A program made the position numbers and the translations under genes. A stretch of DNA of 22,597 bases from Penium margaritaceum (Eukaryota > Streptophyta > Zygnematophyceae > Desmidiales > Peniaceae), in assembly GCA_023375785.1 (NCBI GenBank), contig SZWC01000547.1, positions 37,915 to 60,511 on the forward strand, in the 5' to 3' direction. Below are positions 9,830 to 20,392 of the stretch, piece after piece. Position 1 is the stretch's first letter; each line of letters starts with the position of its first letter. Under the pieces are notes generated by a model. The model saw nothing but the letters and a program-made list of their open reading frames with translations, had not been told where the DNA came from and ran no database searches.

Positions 9830-12465
9830 AAGAGGGAGTAAGGAATAGAAAGATGGATGGAGAATATTAGATGAGCGGGTAAAGGAGGTTGTAGAATGGG
9901 CCTCCTTGTTATACGCCATGCAAGGATGAATGAGTGTGCTGTCAAACCCACCTTGGAACACCTCTCAAAAGGATAGAGGAGGGTACGCTTGGATCAACTT
10001 ATGATTGTGAGAGTCAAAGGTAAACAAATATACACCCAATATCATCCGGGAACACATTCATGATGGACTTCAATTGAAGCAGTCGTTGTTTTGCTATGTT
10101 TCCTCCATCTAGTCATCCATGAAACACACACATGCACACTTGGACACACTTATAGAGAGAGGGGGGATGGAGAGTTAAATAGAGAGACAGGGAGAAATAG
10201 AGGAAGGAGGGTTGGATGAGAGAAGATTATTGTGAGGTTTCATGATATGGATGTCAAGACTTGGATTAGGCTCCAAGTTGTTATGTGGAATCCACCACAT
10301 GGTAGCCCATGTCATCTGAAGGAACACATGATATTGGGATCAAAGAAGCACCAAAAACACTTGTGTTAAGTATCCACCTTCTGAATTCGTGTCTTGAGGC
10401 AATGAAAATGAAGGATATGAAGTAACGTGCAAGGTGATGAGCTGAAAACAAGGAGGAGCATGAAGTCATCCCAGGAGGTCCCATTGCAAGGTACCAGTAA
10501 CATGTGCCAGCATGCATTACTTCTTGTCTCAACGAATGCCTACTTTTGTACCCACTCAAACATGTTAATTTGAGGTAGAAAAAGGCTGCCACGGAGGATG
10601 TTGTTGATTGTAGAAGCTTTGACGAGGTCGTTAAAGGTATCCAGCATGGACGTAGCTTTCAATAAATCCTGGCACATTGCATCTTTGTGGAAGCTTAGAA
10701 TGAATGGGACGATGTAACTTCTATTGCCAACAAGGTAAGAAAAGGGAGAAAGTCTACGCCAAAGGAATATTTTGAAAGGACAATGTTCATGGAACTAGCG
10801 TCCTCACGTGCTAACATAAGTGGCTACACCGTCACCTTTGTTACCAATAGGTGAGCCAGGCAGGTGTGTCATTCAATTGGTGTGATAGGATAATACATGT
10901 CATATAACACCATATGCTAATGGATTTTTAAGGATCATCTTGATTAGCTTCGTGCTCACCTATTGGCTAAAGACCTGAACTTGGCCATGGACATCATGGA
11001 TGGACTAGCATGCGATGGTAACATGATAGCTGCAACCTTTTGTGTAAGCAAGTATTCACACCACACAAGGAAAAAGGGACGATGTATAGGGAAAATGACT
11101 AGATATTATGTGAGGTCATATCTACCAAGCACTAGGAAAATATGACACAATGTGTGACAAGAGATGTTTGTACTAAGAAAATTGTAAACCATAATACCAT
11201 GTTGAATGCAACTAGGGATACTGCGTCACCCTTTTGGAATGGATTTGGAACAGGTTCTTTAGCATTAGAAGGGTATAAGTATGGAAATAATATAGAATAA
11301 ATTTGGAAATGTGCACCATGCTCTTGCAAATAACTCCACACTATGTGTTGAAGCCAACACACCTAGATTGAGAGCCATAACAACACAAGCTCAGGACAAG
11401 GGGGCAATAGGGACAATAGGCAGAGTGAACACTGAGAAAACTGATTGAAAAGCAGTGTTAACCCATCCCCAAACTCATAAGAAGGACAAAGCACCTCCTA
11501 GGAAGTTTATGTATAAGAGTGGTGTGTTCAAGCCATGCTCTCTGTGAAGGAGCCAAGGGAGATGTATAAGCACTTGCAAAGACACGTTAAGTTTATTTTG
11601 GACCAAACATTGGACCCATTGGTGAGTATAAATCTAATCCAAATGGCTTGTGAAAGACGAAGGGTTTTGAAGAACGTATGTCGAAGAACACATACATGAA
11701 CAAGAAATAATAATGTTGTTAAAGATTGTGAAATCAGTACAAAAGTGTCACCTTAGAAAGCAGGCAAAGATAGGCCTGCTCATGTATGACCTGGCTAGTT
11801 CTCGTTGTACTCTAATATCATGGAAAGGAATTAGATAGCATGCACCTACTGGGGATGTATGTTCTCAAGGTCGCCAAGACAAGATCGGGCCTCTGTGCTC
11901 GTGATGCATGTGAAAGCACGACAGTGCACAATGGAATGATGGCCCATGTATGGTGCACCAATGCATCCGGCAGGGACAGCATTGGATTTGTTCGTGAAAT
12001 TCTGCTGGTAGAATGGTGACAACTCATTCTGCTCTGCTGTTACATGCCTTTTCCTACCACAATACTAGACACATTGGATATGTATATGACAATGACATGG
12101 ACAGTAATAGCACTGCATGCAAAAACATGGAGAACAACATTATGGGCATATGAAGCGCCATCACAAAGGCCATGGCAATTCAACGGTGGAGGCCACAACC
12201 ACTTCCACGAAGGCAATAAATAGTGCATTGTGTACTAACGGGACAGTGGTAATGCCATCACTCTTCAAAGTTTTAACATGTATGGTTTTTCTTCTTAGTG
12301 GATTATACTGGACTCTTTTTTCTTCATGAAACTTTAAATTAAAAAGTATATTATTAATTAATCTTACAAGCCTACATACATAGTTTGGTTATCCAGGGGA
12401 AAGGAACCTTACTCTATTCCTTCTTTGTCTTGTTCAATAATGTGTAAAGAAAAATTTGCAAGACA
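9830..12465. other. AT-rich intergenic DNA, no gene recognised
   Basis: No supported gene. 10600-11000 on the plus strand reads as short open blocks with dense stops between them, for example VRKGRKSTPKEYFERTMFME, which could be an old mobile-element relic. I cannot name a family. 10140-10215 is purine-rich (GAGA/GGAG). Confidence 0.5.
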
Positions 12466-12470
12466 ATGAA
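12466..12470. other. Target-site duplication, left copy (ATGAA)
   Basis: ATGAA directly before the TGTAACA end of the 5' LTR; it matches 18459-18463. Confidence 0.93.
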
Positions 12471-12554
12471 TGTAACAAACCTGGCAATAAATACGCCACT
12501 TTGTTATGTTGCCTAGACCGGCACCTTAAGTTTAAAAGGACTGCCGCGTCTTTT

Positions 12555-13292
12555 GTCCAGAAAATCGGGGTCTGGACGGCGAGGAGAATTCCTCGCCGAC
12601 CAGCCCTGCGAACCGGAAGCTTCGAAGAAGCTTCCGATTCGCAAGATGGCGACCGGATAGTGCCGCGCACTATCCGGCCGCGGCGAACGCAAGCCCATCG
12701 CGAATATTCGCGATGGGCTGTGCAGGTCCTTGCGCAGTCGCATTAGGCATGACCCAATGCGACATCGCAAGGACCTCCACCCCATCGAGGGGCCCCTCAC
12801 GAGGTCCCTCGCCATGGCGAGGGGGCTCACGAGGGGCCATCGGCGGGCGTTCCGACGGGACAACCCCGCCGAGTGCCACCTCCACTCGATGGCGTGGCGA
12901 ACACGTTTTTATAAACGTGTTGACCACGCCATCGGACGAGGGGCGCCGAATGGTGGCAAAATACCCTTGCACGCGCGAAGATATTTTGCCACCATCTCCC
13001 CATCCCTAATCACGCCGGAAACTTAGGGTTTCCATGTGGACAACATAATATTGTTTAACAGGTTGACTCGACGAGAGAAATGTATCTAGTCGAACCGCGT
13101 CAACCCGCCGACAAAATGGATGGATAAAAAAATATCCTCCATCCTCCCTCTTGGGTTGTCCTATGACGAGAACGGACTCCGCGCCCCGACCTTGGTCGGG
13201 GCATACTTGTGAGAGGAGTCATTGGTGAGAGACTTCACTTTACGGCGAAGTTAATCTCCACGACGAACCTACGCGATTGCGATGAGCAATCG
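12555..13292. repeat. Chain of at least 14 inverted repeats inside the LTR
   Basis: Stems read directly: 12555-12561/12571-12577; 12577-12585/12590-12598; 12607-12622/12628-12643 (15 of 16 pairs); 12653-12663/12667-12677; 12692-12719 (28-bp perfect palindrome); 12724-12734/12766-12776 enclosing 12737-12744/12756-12763; 12787-12798 (12-bp palindrome); 12806-12823 (18-bp palindrome); 12841-12847/12865-12871; 12887-12897/12924-12934 enclosing 12900-12908/12913-12921; 12950-12963/12982-12995 (14 pairs); 13061-13072/13089-13105 (bulged); 13183-13191/13194-13202; 13274-13280/13286-13292. The same chain lies in the 3' LTR at +5107. The stems are unrelated in sequence, so this is not one repeat copied many times. 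Confidence 0.92.
12910..12915 (+). promoter_or_regulatory. Probable TATA box of the 5' LTR, in a hairpin loop
   Basis: TATAAA overlaps the TTAT loop between 12900-12908 and 12913-12921, itself inside the 11-bp stem 12887-12897/12924-12934. It is the only good TATA motif in the LTR that I saw. Transcription would start about 30 bp downstream. Confidence 0.55.
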
Positions 13293-13352
13293 GGCCCCGA
13301 GGGCTCCATCACCCACAGAGGCTCGCACCCCGTTTCACCCGCCGTGTTACAT

Positions 13353-13359
13353 TGGTATC
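13353..13359 (+). other. Primer-binding site, initiator-Met tRNA type
   Basis: TGGTATC begins one base after the 5' LTR and matches the complement of the 3' end of initiator tRNA-Met. The following bases (CATGAGC) depart from the usual CAGAGC by what looks like a two-base insertion, so the match beyond seven bases is imperfect. Confidence 0.7.
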
Positions 13360-14187
13360 CATGAGCTAGGCGTCACCCTTAGTGACTTAGTCGCTGGACG
13401 ACCTGGAACCTGCTGAGTCGCCGCTAGGAAGCTGCAGCCACCACTCCACTCCTCCTCACCCAAGTCCGGCGGAGCAGATTGATTGGCCGATGGCTCCACC
13501 CTCCTAAGAACGGCGCAGAAGCAGCAGACTAGGCCGTTTTCGGCGACAAGGTCCGCAGCCGAGTTTGCTTCCGCCCGCCTTGCTGTCGCGTTACAGAATC
13601 GCCGCAGCAGGCCAGTTTCTTCAGAAACATACCCCAATTTTGAAGAGGCGCTGCAGGCAGCAGACTTCTCCAAACGCTGCATGCAGCATACCGTTGGAAA
13701 GCTCAAGAGACGAACTTTCCAGAACGCCATCGAGCGCTAATTTTCAACATCTGTGCTGCCTGCTACGGCCCAGGGACCAGATCCTCAAAAAACAGGTTGT
13801 TTCTTCCCTTTTCAGTCAACAAAAAAATATTTTTTCGTCCAAATTGCAGGGGAAACGCTGCCAAAATTTTTTCCAGATTTTTTGGCCATGATTTCATGCG
13901 TTCCTCTTACTTTGAATTTCATTTGATAAGTGGAAGGTGGGAAAGAGGGGTATTTTGGCACTTTCTCTCTGCAAAGGGCGTGGAAGTAGTGGGAAACAGT
14001 TTTATCCCGTCTACCATAGCCAAGAGTGCTTGAAATACTTGAGAGATATTGCTGGTGCATTTCCATTCTACCTACCACCACACGCTCACTTAACTCTTGT
14101 CCCCCCCTCCCTTCCCTTTCCTCCCTTCACCCCTCCNGCGCTTGTGGGACGGGCACCGGTCACGCCGCATCCGCCGCTTTCGCGAAG
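13360..14187 (+). other. Retroelement leader, no gag recognised
   Basis: 828 bp between the primer site and the pol-frame ATG, with an assembly gap at N14138. 13690-14130 is clearly more AT-rich than the rest of the element. Open frames of 85-127 codons occur, but none has gag-like features or a CCHC knuckle. A short C/T-rich run precedes the N. Confidence 0.6.
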
Positions 14188-17100
14188 ATGCCGCCCGGTG
14201 GGAGCCCTGCCGCTAAGGACATCGTGAAGGGACATGAGGAAGCCAAGGAGGCGACGTCAACTCCACGCATTGGCGATAAGGCCGGGGACCTTGCCAACGC
14301 CGCCGGTGTAGCAGACGTGGTGGACGCAGAACCTGCTGTCGCTAAGGGCGAAGACAATGACGTTGGAGCAGAGGATGACCGGCTCTCCTTGGAGGCCCAA
14401 GATGAAGAGGACGACGATCCTCTCAAGGGTATTGACGCTGCCACCTTGGCGGCGATCAACCACCTTGTGGACCTCAAAATCCGTGACTTTCGCACGGTGG
14501 AAGCTGTTAGGGCTCCGGCCCTAGCAAAGGGGAACGGTGGTCATACAATCCCTCTCGAGCCTGGAGCAAGGCCATCGTTTCGGCCCATGTATCGCCTCAG
14601 TCCTACTGAGCGTGAAGAAGCCGAACGACAGATCAAGGACTACTTGGCCAAGGGATGGATTGAACCCAGCAGCTCTCCATTCGGAGCTCCTATCCTCTTT
14701 GTCAACAAGAAGGATGGAGGTTTGCGCATGTGTGTTGACTACCGTGCGTTAAACAGCTTGACGGCTAAAAACCGTTATCCCTTGCCAAGGATCGAGGATC
14801 TTTTTGACCAACTTCAAGGTGCAAAGGTCTTCTCTTCTCTTGATCTGGCTCAAGGATATCACCAAATTTGGATCACTGAAGAAGATGTTCCCAAAACTGC
14901 GTTTCGTACACATCTGGGACATTATCAGTTCCGAGTGCTGAGCTTTGGTCTTGCCAATGCCCCAGCGACGTTTCAAGCCACAATGAATCACATTTTTCGT
15001 GACCAGTTGGGCAAAACCGTCTTGGTGTACCTTGATGATATCCTGGTGTTCTCAAAGAATCATGAGGAGCATGTACAACATCTGCGTACCGTGCTCAAGA
15101 TCCTCCGCAAGGAGAAGTTCTTTGCCAAAATGGAAAAGTGTGCTTTTGCACAACCCGAGCTGCAATACTTGGGCTTCATCGTTGGCAGCGAAGGAATCCG
15201 AGTGGATCCTCGCAAAGTGCAAGCTGTTGTGGATTGGCCTCATCCATCCAATGTGGGCGAAATACGAGCCTTCTTGGGCTTGGCGAATTACTTCCGTTGC
15301 TTCATGCAAGGCTACTCTAGCCTTGTCGCCCCACTCACAGCACTCACACGTAAAGACGTGAAATGGTCATGGTCTGATAAGTGTGAGCATGCATTTGTGC
15401 GTGTCAAGAAAATTCTGACATCTGCACCTGTGCTTGCACTCCCGAATCCNTTGAAGGTTTGGCGCTTTTACCTTGAAGGTGCCAAGGGTGGATTCACAGT
15501 GGTTAGAGACCACAATCCCCTGGTATTCTTTCAGTCACAACCCAACCTTTCTCGGCGACAAGCTCGTTGGAGCGAGTACCTGAGCAGATTCCACTTCCAG
15601 TGGGAATACCGACCCGGTCGTACAAATGTGGCAGACCCGTTGAGTCCGGTCAACGCGGTTCTCACCACACTTCAAGCGCGATCCCTTCACACGAAAGACG
15701 TATGGGAGCAGGATGTGCCCAAGCCTGATAACCCCCTACGCCAACCACCAAAACCGACGGCGCATTTCACGCCATTCTTGCAACGTATCCGCATGGGATA
15801 CTTTGATGACCCATGGGTTGACCAGGGTAACATTGACCGATACGGCTTGGTGGAAACCTAGGGTCTGTACTAGAAGGGCAACTTGGTGGTTGTGCCCAAC
15901 TCCGGAAAGCTGCGGGATGAGATCCTTTTTGAGTTCCATAACCCAGCAGCGGCTGGCCACCTTGGTGCAGCAAAAACCGGAAAAGCTCTCTCATAGCATT
16001 ATTGGTGGCCTGGATGGTCGTGCGACGTACGCAAATACATCCAAGCCTGTGACTTGTGCATCCGCAACAAGTCGAGCAACAAGGCACCAGCAGGATTGCT
16101 GAAGCCCCTCCCAGTGCCTAACTCCTCATGGGAAGAGGTGAGCATGGATTTCATCACTGGCTTACCCGAGACACCTCGTGGCCATGATGCTATCCTCGTG
16201 GTGGTCGAATATTTGACCAAGATGGTGCATTTCATGCCCACAACCACGCATGCCACTGCCGAGGAAACAGCACGCACCTTTTGGGACACTGTTGTTCGAC
16301 AGCATGGGCTGCCGTTACGCATCATCTCTGATTGAGACGTGCGGTTTTCAAGTAAATTCTGGCAAGCCCTTGGTGAGATCTTTGGCACCCGCCAAAAGAT
16401 GTCCACTGCTTTTCATCCACAAACGGATGGACAGACTGAACGGATGAACCGAACTCTGGAGCAGATGCTCCGGATGTACGTGGATCCTTCGATGGATGAC
16501 TAGGATGAGTTTCTCAGTCCGGCAGAGTTTGCCTACAACAACTCTGTTCATGAATCCACGAAGCTGACACCGTTCTTTCTGAACTACGGCCGGCATCCGA
16601 TGGTACCCGTCTCATTGGTGAGGCGCGGGGGTTGCGGGAATCAGGTACCTTCCGCCCAGGCCTTTGCCGATCGCATGGACACTCTTCGTCGCGAAGCACG
16701 TGAATACCTCCATGCATCAAAGCAGCGCCACAAGGCCTATGCCGATGCTGGTCGCCGTGACGTCACATTTTCTGTCGTCGACCAGGTGCTTCTGAGCACA
16801 AAGAACATGCGTCTCAAGACGCCTGGAGCAAGAAAGATCCTCCCTGAGTGGGTCGGACCATTCAAGGTCACTCACAAGATTGGTGAGGTTGCTTACCGCC
16901 TTGCTCTTCCAAAGGTCATGAAGATCCATGACGTGTTTCACGTCAGCCTTCTCGTACCTTATGCAGCATCAGGAACGGTTCAGCCACCGCCTGTAATGCT
17001 CGCAAGTGACGGTCAGTATGAGGTACATGGGCTCCTCCAACACCGCGAACGTACACGCAGTAAACGTGTTGTGAAGGAATACCTCGTGAGCTGGGCCGGT

Positions 17101-17307
17101 TGTGGACCTGAACACAACAGTTGGGAGCCTGAGAGTCGTGTCCCGGCCGCTATGATCAAGGACTATTGGCAAGACCAGGCTGCTCGCTTTCGCACTCGTG
17201 CCCCCGGGGGTACCACCCTGGCACAAGCCCCACACAGGGAACCTTCACCTGTCAAAGTACAGACAAGAGCACAACGGCGGCGATCTCGGACGCATGGGGA
17301 CGCCTAG
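14188..17307 (+). pseudogene. pol: Decayed chromovirus pol polyprotein (RT, RNase H, integrase, chromodomain)
   Basis: One frame runs from the ATG at 14188 to the stop at 17305-17307, broken by stops at 15859, 15871, 15994, 16333 and 16501 (first bases). An acidic N-terminal part of about 115 codons joins directly to RT near 14530 (HTIPLEPGARPSFRPMYRLS), so gag and the D-S/T-G protease are missing. RT has VDYRALN, the SSLDLAQGYHQ region and YLDD at 15028-15039. RNase H is cut: N15450 sits where about 55-60 residues, including the first catalytic Asp, should be, and reading resumes at the DHNPL region. Integrase has His 15937 and 15958, Cys 16048 and 16057, and a D-D-35-E triad at codons 16147, 16330 and 16438. 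The chromodomain (17017-17160) has YLVSWAGCGPEHNSWEPES. Two stops replace a usual Trp and one a usual Arg, all explicable by single transitions. Confidence 0.93.
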
Positions 17308-17564
17308 GCTGATGGTCGCGAGGACGCTCCTCGCAAGAGGGGGAGGAAGCGTTAGCCGTGAAAACTTTTTATGTGAACTTGGCTGATCTATGTACGATCT
17401 TGTGCTCGTGAAGGATATCAATCTCAATCTTTTGAGTCTTCTCTCCCTGTGCAATGGCGCATGATCCAATGGATGCACCTATGAATGTTTTGTTGACCAA
17501 CAAAGCACGTCTCCTTCCACCAACAACCATTCTAGACCCCCTTGAACCGAGGACGGTTCACAGT
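17308..17564 (+). other. Spacer between pol and the 3' LTR with a polypurine-tract duplicate
   Basis: 257 bp after the pol stop with no gene. 17336-17348 (AGAGGGGGAGGAA) repeats exactly the 13 bases of the polypurine tract at the LTR. Confidence 0.75.
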
Positions 17565-17577
17565 AGAGGGGGAGGAA
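17565..17577 (+). other. Polypurine tract (plus-strand primer site)
   Basis: AGAGGGGGAGGAA abuts the TGTAACA start of the 3' LTR, the usual position and composition for plus-strand priming. Confidence 0.9.
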
Positions 17578-18458
17578 TGTAACAAACCTGGCAATAAATA
17601 CGCCACTCTGTTATGTTGCCTAGACCGGCGCCTTAAGTTTAAAAGGACTGCCGCGTCTTTTGTCCAGAAAATCGGGGTCTGGACGGCGAGGAGAATTCCT
17701 CGCCGACCAGCCCTGCGAACCGGAAGCTTCGAAGAAGCTTCCGATTCGCAAGATGGCGACCGGATAGTGCCGCGCACTATCCGGCTGCGGCGAACGCAAG
17801 CCCATCGCGAATATTCGCGATGGGCTGTGCAGGTCCTTGCACAGTCGCATTGGGCATGACCCAATGCGACGTCGCAAGGACCTCCACCCCATCGAGGGGC
17901 CCCTCACGAGGTCCCTCGCCATGGCGAGGGGGCTCACGAGGGGCCACCGGCGGGCGTTCCGACGGGACAACCCCGCCGAGTGCCACCTCCACTCGATGGC
18001 GTGGCGAACACGTTTTTATAAACGTGTTGACCACGCCATCGGACGAGGGGCGCCGAATGGTGGCAAAATACCCTCGCACGCGCGAAGATATTTTGCCACC
18101 ATCTCCCCATCCCTAATCACGCCGGAAACTTAGGGTTTCCACGTGGACAACATAATATTGTTTAACGGGTTGACTCGACGAGAGAAATGTATCTAGTCGA
18201 ACCGCGTCAACCCGCCGACAAAATGGACGGATAAAATAATATCCTCCATCCTCCCTCTTGGGTTGCCCTATGACGAGAACAGACTCCGCGCCCCGACCTT
18301 GGTCGGGGCATACTTGTGAGAGGAGTCATTGGTGAGAGACTTCACTTTACGACGAAGTTAATCTCCACGACGAACCTACGCGATTGCGATGAGCAATCGG
18401 GTCCCGAGGGCTCAATCACCCACAGAGGCTCGCACCCCGTTTCACCCGCCGTGTTACA
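17578..18458 (+). repeat. 3' long terminal repeat
   Basis: 881 bp, collinear with the 5' LTR at an offset of 5107. It keeps some features lost in the 5' copy: CACGTG (G-box) at 18140-18145 where the 5' LTR has CATGTG; G17852, which extends the stem starting at 17844; and G18167, which extends the GGGTTGAC/GTCAACCC stem. It has its own losses, for example A17841. TATAAA is at 18017-18022. Confidence 0.96.
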
Positions 18459-18463
18459 ATGAA
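18459..18463. other. Target-site duplication, right copy (ATGAA)
   Basis: ATGAA directly after the TGTTACA end of the 3' LTR. Confidence 0.93.
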
Positions 18464-20392
18464 TTTGACCTCCCTTTTCTGGTCACTTGAATAGCGTCCT
18501 CATTCCTACTAACCACAATGTGAAAATGAATGTCACGTATGAGAGTTTTCCAATTTTCATCCGATTTTTATTTATGCACCTCAGAATTCATGCGCGCAAA
18601 CATGCAATGCTCAAATAGTAAAACTCTCAACAACCCCATTGGCATGCTCGTTCTTTCTCCCACTTCTGTTCTTACCTTCTTGTGAGGTATTTTGTTACAC
18701 TACTGGGGTAGTGTCTCATCTTTTCACTACCAAGACACACAGTTGTCACAATTCTCCACTGTTCCATTGGCATGTTGTACCATTATTCCCAGAAATATAT
18801 ACAAAGGCTTTTTTTCTCAAAATTTATGATCACCAAGTGTATGACATTGTCCTATTATTGATTTTCAGCGGCTACCAGGTATGCTATGAACAAATTGAAA
18901 AGGAGGCAGGAAGTAATATGAACCCAGCATATTTGGAAGAAGGCTATGTACAACAGGAAGTTTAAAAACTAAAGAATAGGAATAAAAAACTACTTGGATG
19001 GCCTCACGCCAAAGGTATTTGACCTTTTTTGCAACCAAGACAATGTGGTTATTCCAAAAGTAATGAGATCTTGTGAGAGACATTTCCATGACACTCACAG
19101 GCAGCTCATCAAAAAGCATGATATGACCCATGTTGTAAAAATTTCTACCATTTATCCAAACAAAGACAGGAATGGTAGAAACAATGATTATTGGTGATAA
19201 CTTTACAAACAAGGAAAGAGCAACGCCCTGATGGTAGGGTGAGCCATAAGGGCTCCAGCAAGAAAGAGCTTTCTCCACATTCTATAAACAAGTGATGGAA
19301 TGAGGTGTCATGAGGCAATTAATTACTAGACTATTCAACCTATTTAGGCAGCAATTGTACTGCGCAAATACCATATAAACTGAAGACTCTAGGTGTTTGA
19401 CATGCTACTCAAGCCGGTATTTCCCTTGGATTGATGATTTATTAACAACTCCCTTGAACGATTGGTTGATTCGAGATGCAAAAGATCAAACATGTAACTC
19501 AGAAGAACAATATTGACACGGTTCTATTCGCTCAATAGAATAATTCCGTCACGTCATTGAAACCTAGCACACTAGGGAGTACTGAAAACGTGAAATGAAC
19601 TCTCATTTTAGAACAACAGATCCATGGAGTAAAGCCATTGGACTCCACTCGGGCAATATAAATATCCATTTGAGCTTTTAGGCGACAAGCCATTTCCACG
19701 TGCACGTTACATGGCCACGAGAATCTGAATGAAGTGATGATTGAAGTTCTCTTCAGTCTTGTACTCGTCTATCAAGACATGCCAATATCCAACCCTTGGA
19801 ACCTTCCACGATATCTTTGCCATCAACTAATTGGGAAGAACTTGTTCAGAGGTCCCTTGTGTTCCCATCTCCCATGGCTTTGGACAATGGCTTTTACCAA
19901 GGTGCACCGAGGTAAAGATTATCAAGATATTTGTAGAAAACATTGGTGATTTAGCTTAAGGTTATCATTGCTTAGAATAGTTGGTTGCTGACCCTTCCTA
20001 ACAAACAACACGTCACTTTAGGACATAGGCAAATGCTACACGATGTTTGTGTTTTCAGTATATGAAATGTAAAAATATGCTGCATGATGTATCTGTTGTC
20101 TTCTTCCCTTTCCCCTGCAATAACGTAGAAGTCATATGGCGCATTTAAAATTCTAAAACCAAGCATCTTATGCAGTTTCTACTTCACATGTCACCTTATG
20201 ACAACCAGTCCAATTCCATGCCTAATCCTTGTTCCTCTACCCATTTGCAACAACAACCATAACGGTTGTCCATTGACTTTGAACATAAATGTTTCTTCAT
20301 CTAAAAAAGTGGGTATCAAGAGACTGGTAAATTGTTTTGGGTGCATCCTTTCATCAGATCAGCATGCACACACTTCTCCTTTGCAACATTCA
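18464..20392. other. AT-rich intergenic DNA, no gene recognised
   Basis: No supported gene. 18865-19278 on the minus strand is a 137-codon open frame without a recognisable domain. It includes stretches such as ILFDELPVSVMEM-like and SHYFWNNHIVLVAKKVKYLW and could be a relic. 19522-19540 is a small 7-bp hairpin. Confidence 0.5.

Larger units (their letters stand above)
12471..13351 (+). repeat. 5' long terminal repeat
   Basis: 881 bp, starting TGTAACA and ending TGTTACA, so the termini form a perfect 7-bp inverted repeat. By eye it differs from the 3' LTR at 17 positions and has no indels. 15 of the 17 are transitions. The likely TATAAA at 12910-12915 puts U3 at about 12471-12940. From 12555 to 13292 it is a near-continuous series of inverted repeats, listed separately. 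Confidence 0.96.
12466..18463 (+). mobile_element. Ty3/gypsy chromovirus-type LTR retrotransposon, full-length but decayed
   Basis: The insertion is bounded by the 5-bp target duplication ATGAA (12466-12470 and 18459-18463). The element itself is 12471-18458 (5,988 bp), with two 881-bp LTRs, a tRNA primer-binding site, a pol region ordered RT, RNase H, integrase, chromodomain, and a polypurine tract. RT before integrase plus a chromodomain places it among Ty3/gypsy chromoviruses. Recognisable gag and aspartic protease are absent and pol has five stops, so this copy cannot be autonomous. It lies on the opposite strand to the two host genes. Confidence 0.96.

Noticed and set aside
12486..12491. 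AATAAA as polyadenylation signal of the LTR
   Set aside because: It lies about 15 bp into U3, upstream of the promoter; a signal in R would be expected farther downstream.
12456..13026. Open frames of about 100 codons within the LTR, repeated in the 3' LTR
   Set aside because: Present in both LTRs in several frames and strands because the sequence is GC-rich and palindromic; no protein features.
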